Shown here: positions 8,901-17,168 of the stretch, piece after piece
How positions within the stretch are numbered: the first letter of the stretch is position 1
Layout: each line of letters opens with the position of its first letter
Source: Secundilactobacillus odoratitofui DSM 19909 = JCM 15043
Lineage (GTDB): Bacteria; Bacillota; Bacilli; Lactobacillales; Lactobacillaceae
Reading direction: 5' to 3'
NCBI RefSeq assembly: GCF_001434895.1
Contig: NZ_AZEE01000029.1
Coordinates: forward strand, 101,267-165,266
Length of the DNA: 64,000 nucleotides
Made by a program: the position numbers and the translations under genes
Notes under the pieces: model-generated
What the model was told of the DNA's origin: nothing
What the model saw: the letters and a program-made list of their open reading frames with translations, nothing else
Databases searched by the model: none

Positions 8901-9140
8901 TTTTTTGATTCGTTAATTTTACATATCCGTATCGGGCTACACAAAGCAGAAGGTTGCACATAGCGGGCTCGGGGTATAAAACCAAGTTCGGGTTTTTTGA
9001 TTCGCTAATTTTACATAGCTGTATCGGGCTACACAAAGCAGAAGGTTGCACATAGCGGGCTCGGGTCATAAAGCCAAGTTCGGGCTTTTTGACCCGAGCC
9101 CGCTATGCTCCACCTTCTAAACGCTTTGGTTCCGCACCTA
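8901..9140. repeat. Hairpin repeat family 2, copy 2, with 92-bp tandem duplication
   Basis: The unit 8901-8992 (TTTTTTGATTCG...ATCGGGCTACACAAAGCAG...GGTTCGGG-like end) is repeated in direct orientation at 8993-9084. The second unit continues into the full hairpin (CGGGCTCGGGTCATAAAGCC / GGGCTTTTTGACCCGAGCCCG) and ends TTCCGCACCTA at the argJ stop codon. It matches the copy at 4058-4193. It sits inside the arg operon. Confidence 0.85.
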
Positions 9141-10340
9141 AGTTCTATACGTCGCATTAATCTTTACGTACTCATACGTTAAGTCACAGCCCCAGGCTTG
9201 GCCGGTTTTATTGCCGGCATTTAAATCGACGTTAATGGTTACCTTGTCCGTTCCCATTGCATTTGAAGCTTGTTCTTCATCGAATGGTAGCGCTATGCTG
9301 TCCTTAACCATTTGGATGCCATTGACTTCAATCGTGACGTGGTCAGTATCAACGTGTGCGTTGGTTGCACCAACCGTTGACAAGATTCTGCCCCAGTTTG
9401 GGTCCTGGCCGAAAATCGCTGTTTTAACTAGGCTTGACCCCACAATTGCTTTGGCAACCTGTTGCCCCTCTTTTTCGTTAAAGGCGTTTGCCACATTACA
9501 TTCCACCAACTTGGTTGCACCTTCACCATCAGCCGCGATCTGCTTCGCCAGCTCACCTAAGACGTAGTGCAGACCCGCAGCAAATGTGTCGTAGTCAGCC
9601 GATCCAGCCGCCGTTAATTCGGGCGTCCCTGCTTGACCATTTGCCATAACAACGACCATATCGTTGGTAGAAGTGTCGCCATCCACCGTGATCTGGTTAA
9701 AAGTTGTATCAACCTCGGCACTCAAAGTTTGTTGCAACAGCTCACCGTCAATTGCAGCATCCGTTGTGACGAAGCCTAACATCGTCGCCATCTTGGGGTG
9801 AATCATGCCGGACCCTTTCGCAAAACCGGTAATCGTCACCGTTTTGCCTGCCAGTTCAAGTTGAACACAGGCGTGCTTTGGCTTTTTGTCGGTGGTCATC
9901 ACGGCTTTAGTGACCGCGTCCCCATGGTGTGGAGTCAACTGGGCCATACCTGCCTCAATTTTCGCCATTGGCAGTGGTGCCCCAATCAGACCAGTGGAAG
10001 CCACGCCGACTAAGGCTTTGTCAATATCTAACTTATCGGCTAATAACGCTTGTTCCGTCAGGGCATCTGCCTCACCCTGCTTACCAGTACATGAATTAGC
10101 AATTGCACTATTCAGTACCACGGCTTGTAATTGATGGGCGACGTTAATGGTGTTTTTTGTTAACTTCGTCGGTGCTGCCTGAAATTGATTAGTGGTATAG
10201 GTGCCAGCAGCGCTCGCCGGGACTTCTGAAACTAAGTACCCAAAATCAAGCTTATCGACCTGACCTAACCCAATTTCAATTCCATCGTTGTAATAACCCT
10301 TTGGCCATTGAAAACTGACCGCTTCAAATTGTTGTGTCAT
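9138..10340 (-). CDS. argJ: Bifunctional glutamate N-acetyltransferase/ornithine acetyltransferase
   Basis: The 400-residue ArgJ transfers acetyl from N-acetylornithine to glutamate, recycling the acetyl group; many members also use acetyl-CoA. The autoprocessing site is clear: KMATMLGF, with cleavage expected before Thr186, which becomes the nucleophile. GSGMIHPKMATM and FNQITVDGDTSTND are family marks. It lies 15 bp after argC. Its TAG stop forms the edge of the dispersed hairpin repeat at 8901-9140. There is no separate argA or argE in the window, in line with the cyclic pathway. Confidence 0.95.
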   Translation of the reverse strand: MTQQFEAVSFQWPKGYYNDGIEIGLGQVDKLDFGYLVSEVPASAAGTYTTNQFQAAPTKLTKNTINVAHQLQAVVLNSAIANSCTGKQGEADALTEQALLADKLDIDKALVGVASTGLIGAPLPMAKIEAGMAQLTPHHGDAVTKAVMTTDKKPKHACVQLELAGKTVTITGFAKGSGMIHPKMATMLGFVTTDAAIDGELLQQTLSAEVDTTFNQITVDGDTSTNDMVVVMANGQAGTPELTAAGSADYDTFAAGLHYVLGELAKQIAADGEGATKLVECNVANAFNEKEGQQVAKAIVGSSLVKTAIFGQDPNWGRILSTVGATNAHVDTDHVTIEVNGIQMVKDSIALPFDEEQASNAMGTDKVTINVDLNAGNKTGQAWGCDLTYEYVKINATYRT

Positions 10341-10355
10341 TCTCTTTCCTCGATT

Positions 10356-11393
10356 CTATGCAAAGACTGGCAAGGTTGGTAAACCAGCCGTTTCGTCTAA
10401 ATTAAATAAGTGATTAAAGTTTTGAATAGCCTGGCCTGCCGCGCCCTTGATTAGATTATCAATCACACTGATTACCATCACCGTTTGGGTCACCGGGTTA
10501 AAGACTACACCGATATCACAATTGTTAGTGCCAACGACTTGTTTAAGGGTTGGCGTCTGACCATCAAGCACGTGAATAAATGGATGATTGGCGTAAGTTG
10601 TTTCAAAAACGGTCATGAGCGCTTCCTGTGTCACACCAGGTTTGACCTTGGCATAAATACTTGCCATCAAGCCCGTCGTCAGTGGCAACAATGTCGTACT
10701 AAATTGAATCGCGTTGACCTTGTCGTTCCATTTCTGAAGTTGCGCCACAATTTCTGGAATGTGCTTGTGGGTGTTTAACCCGTATAGCTGTAAGTTATCA
10801 TTTACTTCGGTAAAGTGGCTGATTTGAGTTAACTTCTTCCCTGCGCCAGACGTCCCGGACTTAGCGTCCACAATAATTGTGTCCGGATCAATCAGGTCTG
10901 CTTGGACCATTGGCGCCAAGCCCAGCAACGTTGCAGTCGCATAACAGCCAGGGTTAGCTACGTAATTCGTTTGTGGCTGGTCAACGTCAGCTAAATTATA
11001 GGAAGCTTTAGCGAGATCAGCTACTGGTGCTGCCGGTTTGTGATACCACTTTTCGTACACCGCAGGATCTGGCAATCGAAAATCGCCGGAAAGGTCGATG
11101 ACTGGAAAATCAGCTTCAACAAATGGAATGGCGAGCTTACTCGTTACGCCAGCCGAAGTCGCAAAGAAAACCGCGTCATTGCCTGCCATGATCTGGTTTG
11201 CATCAAACTTCTGAAGCTTAACGTGCTGACCATGAAAGCCAGCGATGAGTTCGTCGAGATAGCGGACGTCACCATTTTTCCCTTCATCTGAATGACCGTA
11301 TAACTTAATGTCATCAACGGCTGGGTGGTTCGCAAGCAGTGTATATAACACCGTGCCACTATATCCAGTCACACCTACTATCGCAACGTTCAT
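10356..11393 (-). CDS. argC: N-acetyl-gamma-glutamyl-phosphate reductase
   Basis: The enzyme of about 345 residues reduces N-acetylglutamyl phosphate with NADPH. The Rossmann glycine motif VAIVGVTGYSGT sits at the N-terminus, and the catalytic cysteine is in NYVANPGCYATATLLG. I place the start at the ATG at 11393; an in-frame GTG at 11402 overlaps the AGGTG ribosome binding site. It is the first gene of argCJBD. An ARG-box-like palindrome lies about 140 bp upstream, consistent with arginine repression. Confidence 0.95.
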   Translation of the reverse strand: MNVAIVGVTGYSGTVLYTLLANHPAVDDIKLYGHSDEGKNGDVRYLDELIAGFHGQHVKLQKFDANQIMAGNDAVFFATSAGVTSKLAIPFVEADFPVIDLSGDFRLPDPAVYEKWYHKPAAPVADLAKASYNLADVDQPQTNYVANPGCYATATLLGLAPMVQADLIDPDTIIVDAKSGTSGAGKKLTQISHFTEVNDNLQLYGLNTHKHIPEIVAQLQKWNDKVNAIQFSTTLLPLTTGLMASIYAKVKPGVTQEALMTVFETTYANHPFIHVLDGQTPTLKQVVGTNNCDIGVVFNPVTQTVMVISVIDNLIKGAAGQAIQNFNHLFNLDETAGLPTLPVFA

Positions 11394-11534
11394 CGGCTTC
11401 ACCTCACAAGAAATTTATTTGTCGTTTAAGTATGCGTCTTACTATATTCTCATAATTCAAAAAATGCAATGTTTTTCTGTTAAATTATCAAATTTAAGCT
11501 GTTTTATGTATATTATTTGCAAATAAAACGATAT

Positions 11535-11554
11535 TATACATTTAAAAATGAATA
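11535..11554. promoter_or_regulatory. ARG-box-like palindrome upstream of argC
   Basis: TATACAT-TTAAAA-ATGAATA is an AT-rich imperfect palindrome with the form expected of an ArgR site. It lies in the 340-bp divergent region between argC and the Rgg-like gene. A weaker half-site pair is at 11443-11458. The rest of the region (11394-11733) is AT-rich promoter sequence with no gene. Confidence 0.5.
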
Positions 11555-11733
11555 TCTCTTTTATTTGCTTTAATCATTTTTAACCATTACCCAATTAACG
11601 TCAAAATCGTTTGAACAACGATTAAGATGATTAAGATTGCCAGATTGTACAAGTCATTTACTAATCGAAAGTGCCTATCCATTATCAATCTGTTATACTT
11701 AATTTAAACAACTAAAAATATGGGATGATCAAA

Positions 11734-12582
11734 ATGAATATTGAACGCTTTATCAAAGCCCGTAAAGCGCTCGGATTATCGCAAGCCGAGCTGTGTGACG
11801 GGATCTGTACGCAAGCAACACTAAGTAAATTTGAAAATTCTGGTAAGGCACCCGCTATCCGAATCCTCACGCAACTCTGTGCGCGATTGAGTTTAACACT
11901 GGATGACGTTTTTCCGGTAAACCCACCCGCACAGTCACAAGCCAGTGAACTGTTGGATCAAGCAGAATTTAAGCTCATCACCAGCGAATATGATAGCGCT
12001 TCAACCGACCTCGCTGGCGTTAATTTTAGTGACCTATCAACAAACGGCCAGATGCAGTACTACTTCGTTAAGGGCTACCTGACTGCATTGCTTGAAAAGC
12101 CAATTGCTGATGCACTGTACTACTTTAACTTGATTTTAAATGACCTCGATGACACCCACAGCACTATCTTCACGCAGCTCGCGTACACCGGCAGTGGCAT
12201 TGCTTACAGCCACAACAACGAAAACCAGAAGAGCGAATTCTTTTTCCAGAAGGTGTTTGACGACCTGCACACCCTACCGCTTAACGACAATAAAGCGATC
12301 TGGCGAGCTTTGAACATGGTCTTTTACACCGCGCAGTATTTTGCTCACGTGAAGGACTATGAAACTAGTGATTCGTTACTTAAGTACGGTTATGAGATTT
12401 GTGCAACGAACCACGTCACCTATTACTCAGCCCGAATCTGTTACCGTCTCGCTCAAAACGCCCTGGCAGAAGGCAAGCCAAAGTCAGATGTCATTGACAT
12501 GGTCAACGACGCTAAAGCGTTCGCTCGTATGAACAACAACCAACATCTGCTTGAGATGATCAAGGCTGATAATTGGGATTAA
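11734..12582 (+). CDS. Rgg/MutR-like transcriptional regulator (XRE HTH plus TPR-like helices)
   Basis: The protein of about 282 residues has an N-terminal XRE helix-turn-helix (FIKARKALGLSQAELCDGIC, then ATLSKFENSG, about residues 4-60). A long all-helical region follows that resembles the TPR repeats of RRNPP-type peptide-sensing regulators. It should bind DNA and perhaps a short peptide pheromone. No peptide gene is evident nearby. I prefer the ATG at 11734 over the one at 11725; the GGGATGA upstream is a modest ribosome binding site. It is transcribed away from argC. The target is unknown. Confidence 0.75.
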   Translation: MNIERFIKARKALGLSQAELCDGICTQATLSKFENSGKAPAIRILTQLCARLSLTLDDVFPVNPPAQSQASELLDQAEFKLITSEYDSASTDLAGVNFSDLSTNGQMQYYFVKGYLTALLEKPIADALYYFNLILNDLDDTHSTIFTQLAYTGSGIAYSHNNENQKSEFFFQKVFDDLHTLPLNDNKAIWRALNMVFYTAQYFAHVKDYETSDSLLKYGYEICATNHVTYYSARICYRLAQNALAEGKPKSDVIDMVNDAKAFARMNNNQHLLEMIKADNWD

Positions 12583-12607
12583 TTTTCCATGCTAATAAGG
12601 TAAGCAA

Positions 12608-12642
12608 AAAATCGCCTCTCAATATAATTTGAGAGGCGATTT
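12608..12642 (+). terminator. Terminator after the Rgg-like gene
   Basis: AAATCGCCTCTCA pairs with TGAGAGGCGATTT around an 8-9 nt AT loop, 26 bp after the stop codon. The flanking A and T runs allow bidirectional use. Confidence 0.8.
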
Positions 12643-12700
12643 GTGTACGACATGACGCACTATAAACACTGGCAAAATAGGATTTATGGTTCAATTGTTC

Positions 12701-12730
12701 TGTGTTATATTTTCCAGTGTGTTATATTTT
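12701..12730. promoter_or_regulatory. Direct repeat in the promoter of the secreted-protein gene
   Basis: TGTGTTATATTTT occurs twice (12701-12713 and 12718-12730) at a 17-bp period, directly upstream of AAAAGGAGG and the start codon at 12752. A direct repeat of this kind can be a regulator half-site pair or a duplicated -10 element. Confidence 0.5.
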
Positions 12731-12751
12731 ACATAAAAGGAGGAGATTACA

Positions 12752-13408
12752 ATGAAATTAATTAAGCTTGGGTTGTCTGCGTTAACCTTAACGCTCGGCC
12801 TTTCGTTGTTCGGCTCACCCGCAATGGCCAGCAGTGGCAATAGCTATGCGGTCTCAACGACTACGGTTAAGTCAGGCAAGGTGACACTTCCTAAAAATAC
12901 ACGGGTTAACTTCATCTACAAAACCAACAAAAATAATAAAACTTACGGCCGTATTGACCTCAATACAATACGATATAAGCTTCGGCATCAAACCTCAGCA
13001 AGGTACATTACCGTTCGGATTAACCACAACTTCAAAACGGTTAAGGCAAATGCCGCGGATAAGCTCACCACGTTAGTGAAAGGCACTCCAACCACTTCAG
13101 ATAGTAAAAACGCTAAGTTACCGGTCCTTCGTTTGACGACTGATGGCTACGTTGAATATTTTAAAACCAGTTCGATGACCCAAAAACCAGTTTCTTCGAC
13201 TAAGATCACCGCACTCAAAAAAAGTGGCAACCTGTTACACGTCTACGCCAAATCAAATATGTTGAAATTACCTGATCGTCGAATTAGCCACAAAGGCAAT
13301 TATCAGTACCGGTTAGCGATTCGATACAACCAACAGTTTGATAACTATATGAGTTACTCCGTCGGTCACATGAAAAACGTCTTTTTTGTCATGACGCGGA
13401 ATGCCTAA
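12752..13408 (+). CDS. Secreted protein of unknown function
   Basis: This 218-residue protein has a clear Sec signal peptide (MKLIKLGLSALTLTLG..., cleavage likely after SPAMA at about residue 26). The mature part is basic and rich in Lys, Thr and Asn, with no cysteine, no LPXTG motif and no domain I recognise. It is predicted to be exported or loosely wall-bound through its positive charge. The ribosome binding site AAAGGAGG is strong. It is a single gene between two terminators. Its promoter has a striking 13-bp direct repeat. Confidence 0.75.
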   Translation: MKLIKLGLSALTLTLGLSLFGSPAMASSGNSYAVSTTTVKSGKVTLPKNTRVNFIYKTNKNNKTYGRIDLNTIRYKLRHQTSARYITVRINHNFKTVKANAADKLTTLVKGTPTTSDSKNAKLPVLRLTTDGYVEYFKTSSMTQKPVSSTKITALKKSGNLLHVYAKSNMLKLPDRRISHKGNYQYRLAIRYNQQFDNYMSYSVGHMKNVFFVMTRNA

Positions 13409-13490
13409 TCACCAAGTTCATTTAGAATCATTCTACAGTTAAAGTCATGACGTCATCCAATCGTGACTTGTTTTCAATCGACCCATTAAC

Positions 13491-13552
13491 AAAAAAGTAC
13501 AGTCCCATCAACGGCCGCGTTCAAGGTCAAATGATGGAACTGTACTTTTTTA
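13491..13552. terminator. Bidirectional terminator between convergent genes
   Basis: AAAAAAGTACAGT..CCATCA pairs with TGATGG..ACTGTACTTTTTT. It serves the plus-strand secreted-protein gene and the minus-strand UspA gene. Confidence 0.85.
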
Positions 13553-13578
13553 ATTGTCTGGCGAATTGATTGGCCGTA

Positions 13579-14040
13579 CTACTTCACAATAATCGCCGAA
13601 ACTTCAGCCTCACGGATAATCTCACCCGCAACGTGACCGATTCGTAAGTGCCCGCGACGAGTGTGTGAACCTAGCAATACTAAGTCTGGTTTGAATTCTG
13701 GAATAATTTCTTCCAAAATCACTCGTTCTGGCTTACCTTCACCAATCAGCGGCTGGACGTCCTTAACACCAAAGGCGCGTGCTTTGCTGACGTAGGTGTT
13801 TAAGTCATGATAGATGTCTTCACGACGCGACTTAATAACGTCTGGTGATAGTGATTGGAAAATGTTCATATCGCCAGTCTCCATGACCGACACAATGCCT
13901 AATGGTAAATTGAACGTCCGTGCTAACGTGCAGGCGTAGTTAAACGCCTTTCGTGATGAATCATCATCGTCGTCATCAACGGCCAACAATAGTCGGTGAT
14001 AGCTCATTTCTTCTGCTTCAAAATCGTCTTCGGTTACCAT
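13579..14040 (-). CDS. Universal stress protein (UspA family)
   Basis: The 153-residue cytoplasmic protein has the UspA Rossmann-like fold. It opens YHRLLLAVDDDDDDSSRKAF, and the end DLVLLGSHTRRGHLRIGHVA corresponds to the ATP-binding GxxxxG motif region of ATP-type Usp proteins. The run of five to six Asp after the first strand is unusual. The start has GGAGG 5 nt upstream. It is monocistronic. The role is probably in stress or energy sensing. Confidence 0.9.
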   Translation of the reverse strand: MVTEDDFEAEEMSYHRLLLAVDDDDDDSSRKAFNYACTLARTFNLPLGIVSVMETGDMNIFQSLSPDVIKSRREDIYHDLNTYVSKARAFGVKDVQPLIGEGKPERVILEEIIPEFKPDLVLLGSHTRRGHLRIGHVAGEIIREAEVSAIIVK

Positions 14041-14167
14041 AGTATCCTCCTAGTAGTTCAAAACATCATATAATTAAATGCATTACCCTGCATTAACTAT
14101 AACATGTTAATATTAGAACACAAGAGATATTTTAGGTTAACCAAACTTTTTATTTTAAATTTTTAAA

Positions 14168-14827
14168 CTATTTTGTTTTGCTGATAACTGATTTGGCAAT
14201 TTGGTAGCCGGTTGCCGCCTGCTGTGCCTTCACGTTTGCAACTTGCTTGTTATTCTGCCATGTAATTTGATTAGCCGTTGTGTCCTGAGCACTAGAATAA
14301 ACCGTTACGGCCCCTTTATCAACGTCTTGCGTCGTAATGTCATTTTGCTTGAGTGATTTATTCACCGTCGATGCCAAGGTCGTTGGGTCAGTGTGTAACG
14401 TTTGCGTCGTATCAGTAACCGCCGTCACAGACCAATTGCCCTTCGTCCAACTGACGTAGATGTGCCCCATCACACCCTGTTCCGTTGCCTTGGTGCCGTC
14501 ACTTAATTTAACGGCTTCACCACGATGATCCTGATTTGAAACCTGCTTGGCCGCTTGTGTTGCACTTGTCTTAGTATTGGTTTGATACGTTGCAGCAGGT
14601 GTCGTTTGACCATTTTGCTGATAAGTCACCTTGGCGTTACTGGTCGTACCGCTCACATCCGTTGCCTTAGCCGTTTGTGTTCCTGTTTTAACCGTAGTTG
14701 GTGCCGCTAACTCAGTGGTAGTTGGCGTGGCGTCACCATGTACCAAGAGGAGCGGACCCGCAATTAAAACGGTTGCCAATAATCCGGTTGCTAGTAGCCC
14801 ACCAGTGGCCCAAATTTTTTTCTTCAA
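14168..14827 (-). CDS. Membrane-anchored extracellular protein, unknown
   Basis: The start is a TTG at 14827, with AGAAGGGAAG 8 nt upstream, only 16 bp after the lysozyme gene. The frame can be extended to 14893, but that would run inside the preceding gene. About 219 residues: LKKKIW, one transmembrane helix (about residues 6-27), then a Thr-, Ala- and Gln-rich extracellular part with no known domain. A stretch GHIYVSWTKGNWSVTAV could be a small beta domain. It is the third gene of a wall-hydrolase operon, so a role at the envelope is likely. Confidence 0.7.
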   Translation of the reverse strand: MKKKIWATGGLLATGLLATVLIAGPLLLVHGDATPTTTELAAPTTVKTGTQTAKATDVSGTTSNAKVTYQQNGQTTPAATYQTNTKTSATQAAKQVSNQDHRGEAVKLSDGTKATEQGVMGHIYVSWTKGNWSVTAVTDTTQTLHTDPTTLASTVNKSLKQNDITTQDVDKGAVTVYSSAQDTTANQITWQNNKQVANVKAQQAATGYQIAKSVISKTK

Positions 14828-14843
14828 TGTCGTTACTTCCCTT

Positions 14844-15968
14844 CTACTTGGTAGCATTTGCGTTAACGTAACCCATCCAGGTGTTACCGTCATATAGCGA
14901 GTAGTAAATCGTGCCGTTACCAGCCTGATAGTAATACTTAGCCGTGTACGTCTTTCCTTTCAGGGTCGTACTGGTTGATTTCGCTTTGGCAAACATCAAA
15001 CTACTCCACAGGTTATAGCCACTTTTGGTCAACGTTACGGATTTGTTATAGGCAACCGCCTTCATGGTCGTCATCGCATTCTTGTTCACATAACCAACCC
15101 ACTTACCGCTCTTATTATAAAGTGAATAGTAAGTTGACCCGTTGTAGTGGTTATAGTAGTACTTCGCCGTATAATCAGTGCCAAGCTTAGTCGTACCCTT
15201 CTTGCTGGTAAAGGCCAGGCTGCCCCAAATTGTGTAGCCTGCTTTAGAAGCCGTCACTGTTTTATTGTAGCTAATGGCACGAGATGATAGGAACCAACTG
15301 GTATTTTCGCTATGCTTCTTGCTAGCATCGACATTTTGATTTAACGCTGACGAATACCATGAATCAGTATATTGCCAGAGTACGTGACTGGCCGTTGGTT
15401 CGTTTGATTGATAGGCGGCCAACCAAAATCCGTCGTACTTCTTCATTGCAGTGGCCGCATACTCAGTCGCAAAACTCTGGTAAGAATAAAACAGAATGCG
15501 TTTATGTGGCACTTTGGACCGCAGTTCACTGTACCAAGCAGCCGTCGCGCTATTGGTTGTCCCGCTAGAAACCGTCTGATCCTCATAGTCATTGACGTAA
15601 AACTGTGCTGAAGGTGCCCGTGAATATAGGTCAGCAGCTTCCGTCTTGGCATCCGCGGTGCTGGTATATTGACTAAATGAATAAACACCATACTTCAACC
15701 CATACTTTTTACATAACGCCACGTTTGCTGCAAAGTCTTTGTCCTTATAATCACTTCCGTATTGAACCCGTAAAATTACAAACGGCACGGTTTTTTTCAA
15801 ATTTTGAACTTCAGTTGCCGTCAAAGCACCCTGCCATTCCGAAAGATCCGGAATCGAAGTGCCAACCGCTGCGTGGGCCAGACTTTGAGTAGCACTCACA
15901 CCACACAGTAATGTCGCTGCAAAAATCAGCCATTTTAGACTCATCCGCTTCACTTGTTTTATCATCAT
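14844..15968 (-). CDS. Secreted GH25 lysozyme with two C-terminal wall-binding repeats
   Basis: The 374-residue exported muramidase has a signal peptide ending near SLAHA and a GH25 domain (about residues 35-220) with DLSEWQG and the acidic pair in FYVNDYEDQ. Two homologous repeats of about 65 residues follow (each with SYNK/AYNKxVT, GYxxWxSLxF, YTAKYYY, YYSLY, W.GYV), resembling GW/SH3b-like wall-binding modules. It would cleave N-acetylmuramoyl linkages in peptidoglycan for remodelling or autolysis. It is followed after 16 bp by the membrane-anchored gene and preceded by an NlpC/P60 gene. Confidence 0.9.
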   Translation of the reverse strand: MMIKQVKRMSLKWLIFAATLLCGVSATQSLAHAAVGTSIPDLSEWQGALTATEVQNLKKTVPFVILRVQYGSDYKDKDFAANVALCKKYGLKYGVYSFSQYTSTADAKTEAADLYSRAPSAQFYVNDYEDQTVSSGTTNSATAAWYSELRSKVPHKRILFYSYQSFATEYAATAMKKYDGFWLAAYQSNEPTASHVLWQYTDSWYSSALNQNVDASKKHSENTSWFLSSRAISYNKTVTASKAGYTIWGSLAFTSKKGTTKLGTDYTAKYYYNHYNGSTYYSLYNKSGKWVGYVNKNAMTTMKAVAYNKSVTLTKSGYNLWSSLMFAKAKSTSTTLKGKTYTAKYYYQAGNGTIYYSLYDGNTWMGYVNANATK

Positions 15969-15984
15969 GCTATTTCCTTTCTCA

Positions 15985-16722
15985 CTAAGACAATGTCATT
16001 GGTCGTGCGTAACCCACCAGGTGCCACCAAGGCGCTGAAATGGCCTCAGTGATCACACCGTAATTTTGGGCATCAATCATTTTGCCACCGCCAACGACAA
16101 TCCCCACGTGGGAAATACTTGAAGTACTGCCGCCAAAGAAGGCGAGGTCGCCATCCCTTAGTTTCGAGCTGCTGACGTGTGCGTAAGTGTTGTATTGCGA
16201 CTGGGCCGTCCGCGGTAACGTCTTATCGGCTGCTTTTTTAAAAACGTAGCTCGTCAGCCCTGAGCAATCAAAGGCGCTTGGCCCATTACCACCGTAACTG
16301 TAAGGTTTCCCAAGTTCTTTTTTAGCGTAGCCAAGCACAGTGGTTGCCGTTGCGCCCGCCTTGAGATAGCCATGCCAAATCCAACCGTGGACTGTATTGC
16401 CCTTATTTGAAATATAATAGTAGAGATATGTAACGCCGTTAGCTTTCTTCAAATACATTTTCTTCGTCGCTTCCCAAGTCGTTTTGGGATAATTAGCAAG
16501 CGAATGCGTCTTTTTACTAAATGTGACGCTACTCCCGCTCACCGTTAGATTATAAGTACCACCCGCAGTTGATTTTCGGACGTACGTTTTTGCCGTCATA
16601 TTACTCTGACTCACTAAAGTTGCTGATGTCGCCGCCTGTGCGCGAGTACCAAACACAAAAAACAGCGCCAAACTTAAAATGAGCAGTACGCCTATTCTCA
16701 TTTGTTTTCGATGAACAACCAT
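15985..16722 (-). CDS. Secreted NlpC/P60 endopeptidase
   Basis: The precursor of about 245 residues has a signal peptide ending near TRAQA and an N-terminal module of about 95 residues with GWIWHGYLK, similar to wall-binding GW repeats. A C-terminal NlpC/P60 domain follows (about residues 130-240), with catalytic Cys in FDCSGLTSYVF and His in ISHVGIVVG. Such enzymes cut D-Glu-diamino acid bonds in wall peptides. I start at the ATG at 16722 with GGAGG 10 nt upstream. It is the first gene of a three-gene wall-hydrolase operon. Confidence 0.9.
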   Translation of the reverse strand: MVVHRKQMRIGVLLILSLALFFVFGTRAQAATSATLVSQSNMTAKTYVRKSTAGGTYNLTVSGSSVTFSKKTHSLANYPKTTWEATKKMYLKKANGVTYLYYYISNKGNTVHGWIWHGYLKAGATATTVLGYAKKELGKPYSYGGNGPSAFDCSGLTSYVFKKAADKTLPRTAQSQYNTYAHVSSSKLRDGDLAFFGGSTSSISHVGIVVGGGKMIDAQNYGVITEAISAPWWHLVGYARPMTLS

Positions 16723-16857
16723 AATCACACTTCCTCCTTGATTTACAGTCAAGGTTACGCTGACAATATAACGGTGTGGTTACACGTCATTTTCATCAAA
16801 GTTAATGTTTGTTTTCACGACATCTAACTGCAATATTTTTGTCATGATGCGTCGTCA

Positions 16858-16891
16858 AAAATCCCGCTAAATCAATGATTTAGCGGGATTT
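16858..16891 (-). terminator. Intrinsic terminator-like hairpin
   Basis: AAATCCCGCTAAATCA/TGATTTAGCGGGATTT with a minimal loop and a T-run on the minus strand. Of 16723-17168, only this and the hairpin at 17093 are recognisable; the rest is AT-rich with no gene. Confidence 0.7.
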
Positions 16892-17092
16892 AATTTAACA
16901 ATTAAGTTTGGTGTTATGTGGAGATTGTGAATTTAATCGTATAATAAGATTAATAGCATTGTCAGAAAAAGCGTACGCTAATCTCTACCTTATAGCTAAT
17001 GTTTGAGCGATTATTATACAGTTAGAGTGAATAAGCAATGCCATTTAGACTAATTTATTTGCCAACAACATTCAATCTGTCTATACACAAAT

Positions 17093-17127
17093 AAAAAAAC
17101 CACAAAACATATTCAAATGTTTTGCGG
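17093..17127 (-). terminator. Terminator of the GH127 operon
   Basis: CCGCAAAACAT pairs with ATGTTTTGTGG and is followed by a run of seven T on the minus strand, 40 bp after the GH127 stop. Confidence 0.85.
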
Positions 17128-17168
17128 CTCGTTCAGAATTCCAACACACACAATTATCGATAGCCGAT

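Noticed and set aside
8872-9069. N-terminal extension of the argB frame by 66 residues
   Set aside because: It is a translation of the hairpin repeat; the true start with a ribosome binding site and the family's normal N-terminus is at 8871.
15359-15892. Several short frames antisense to the GH25 gene
   Set aside because: They are shadows of a clear, conserved coding sequence.
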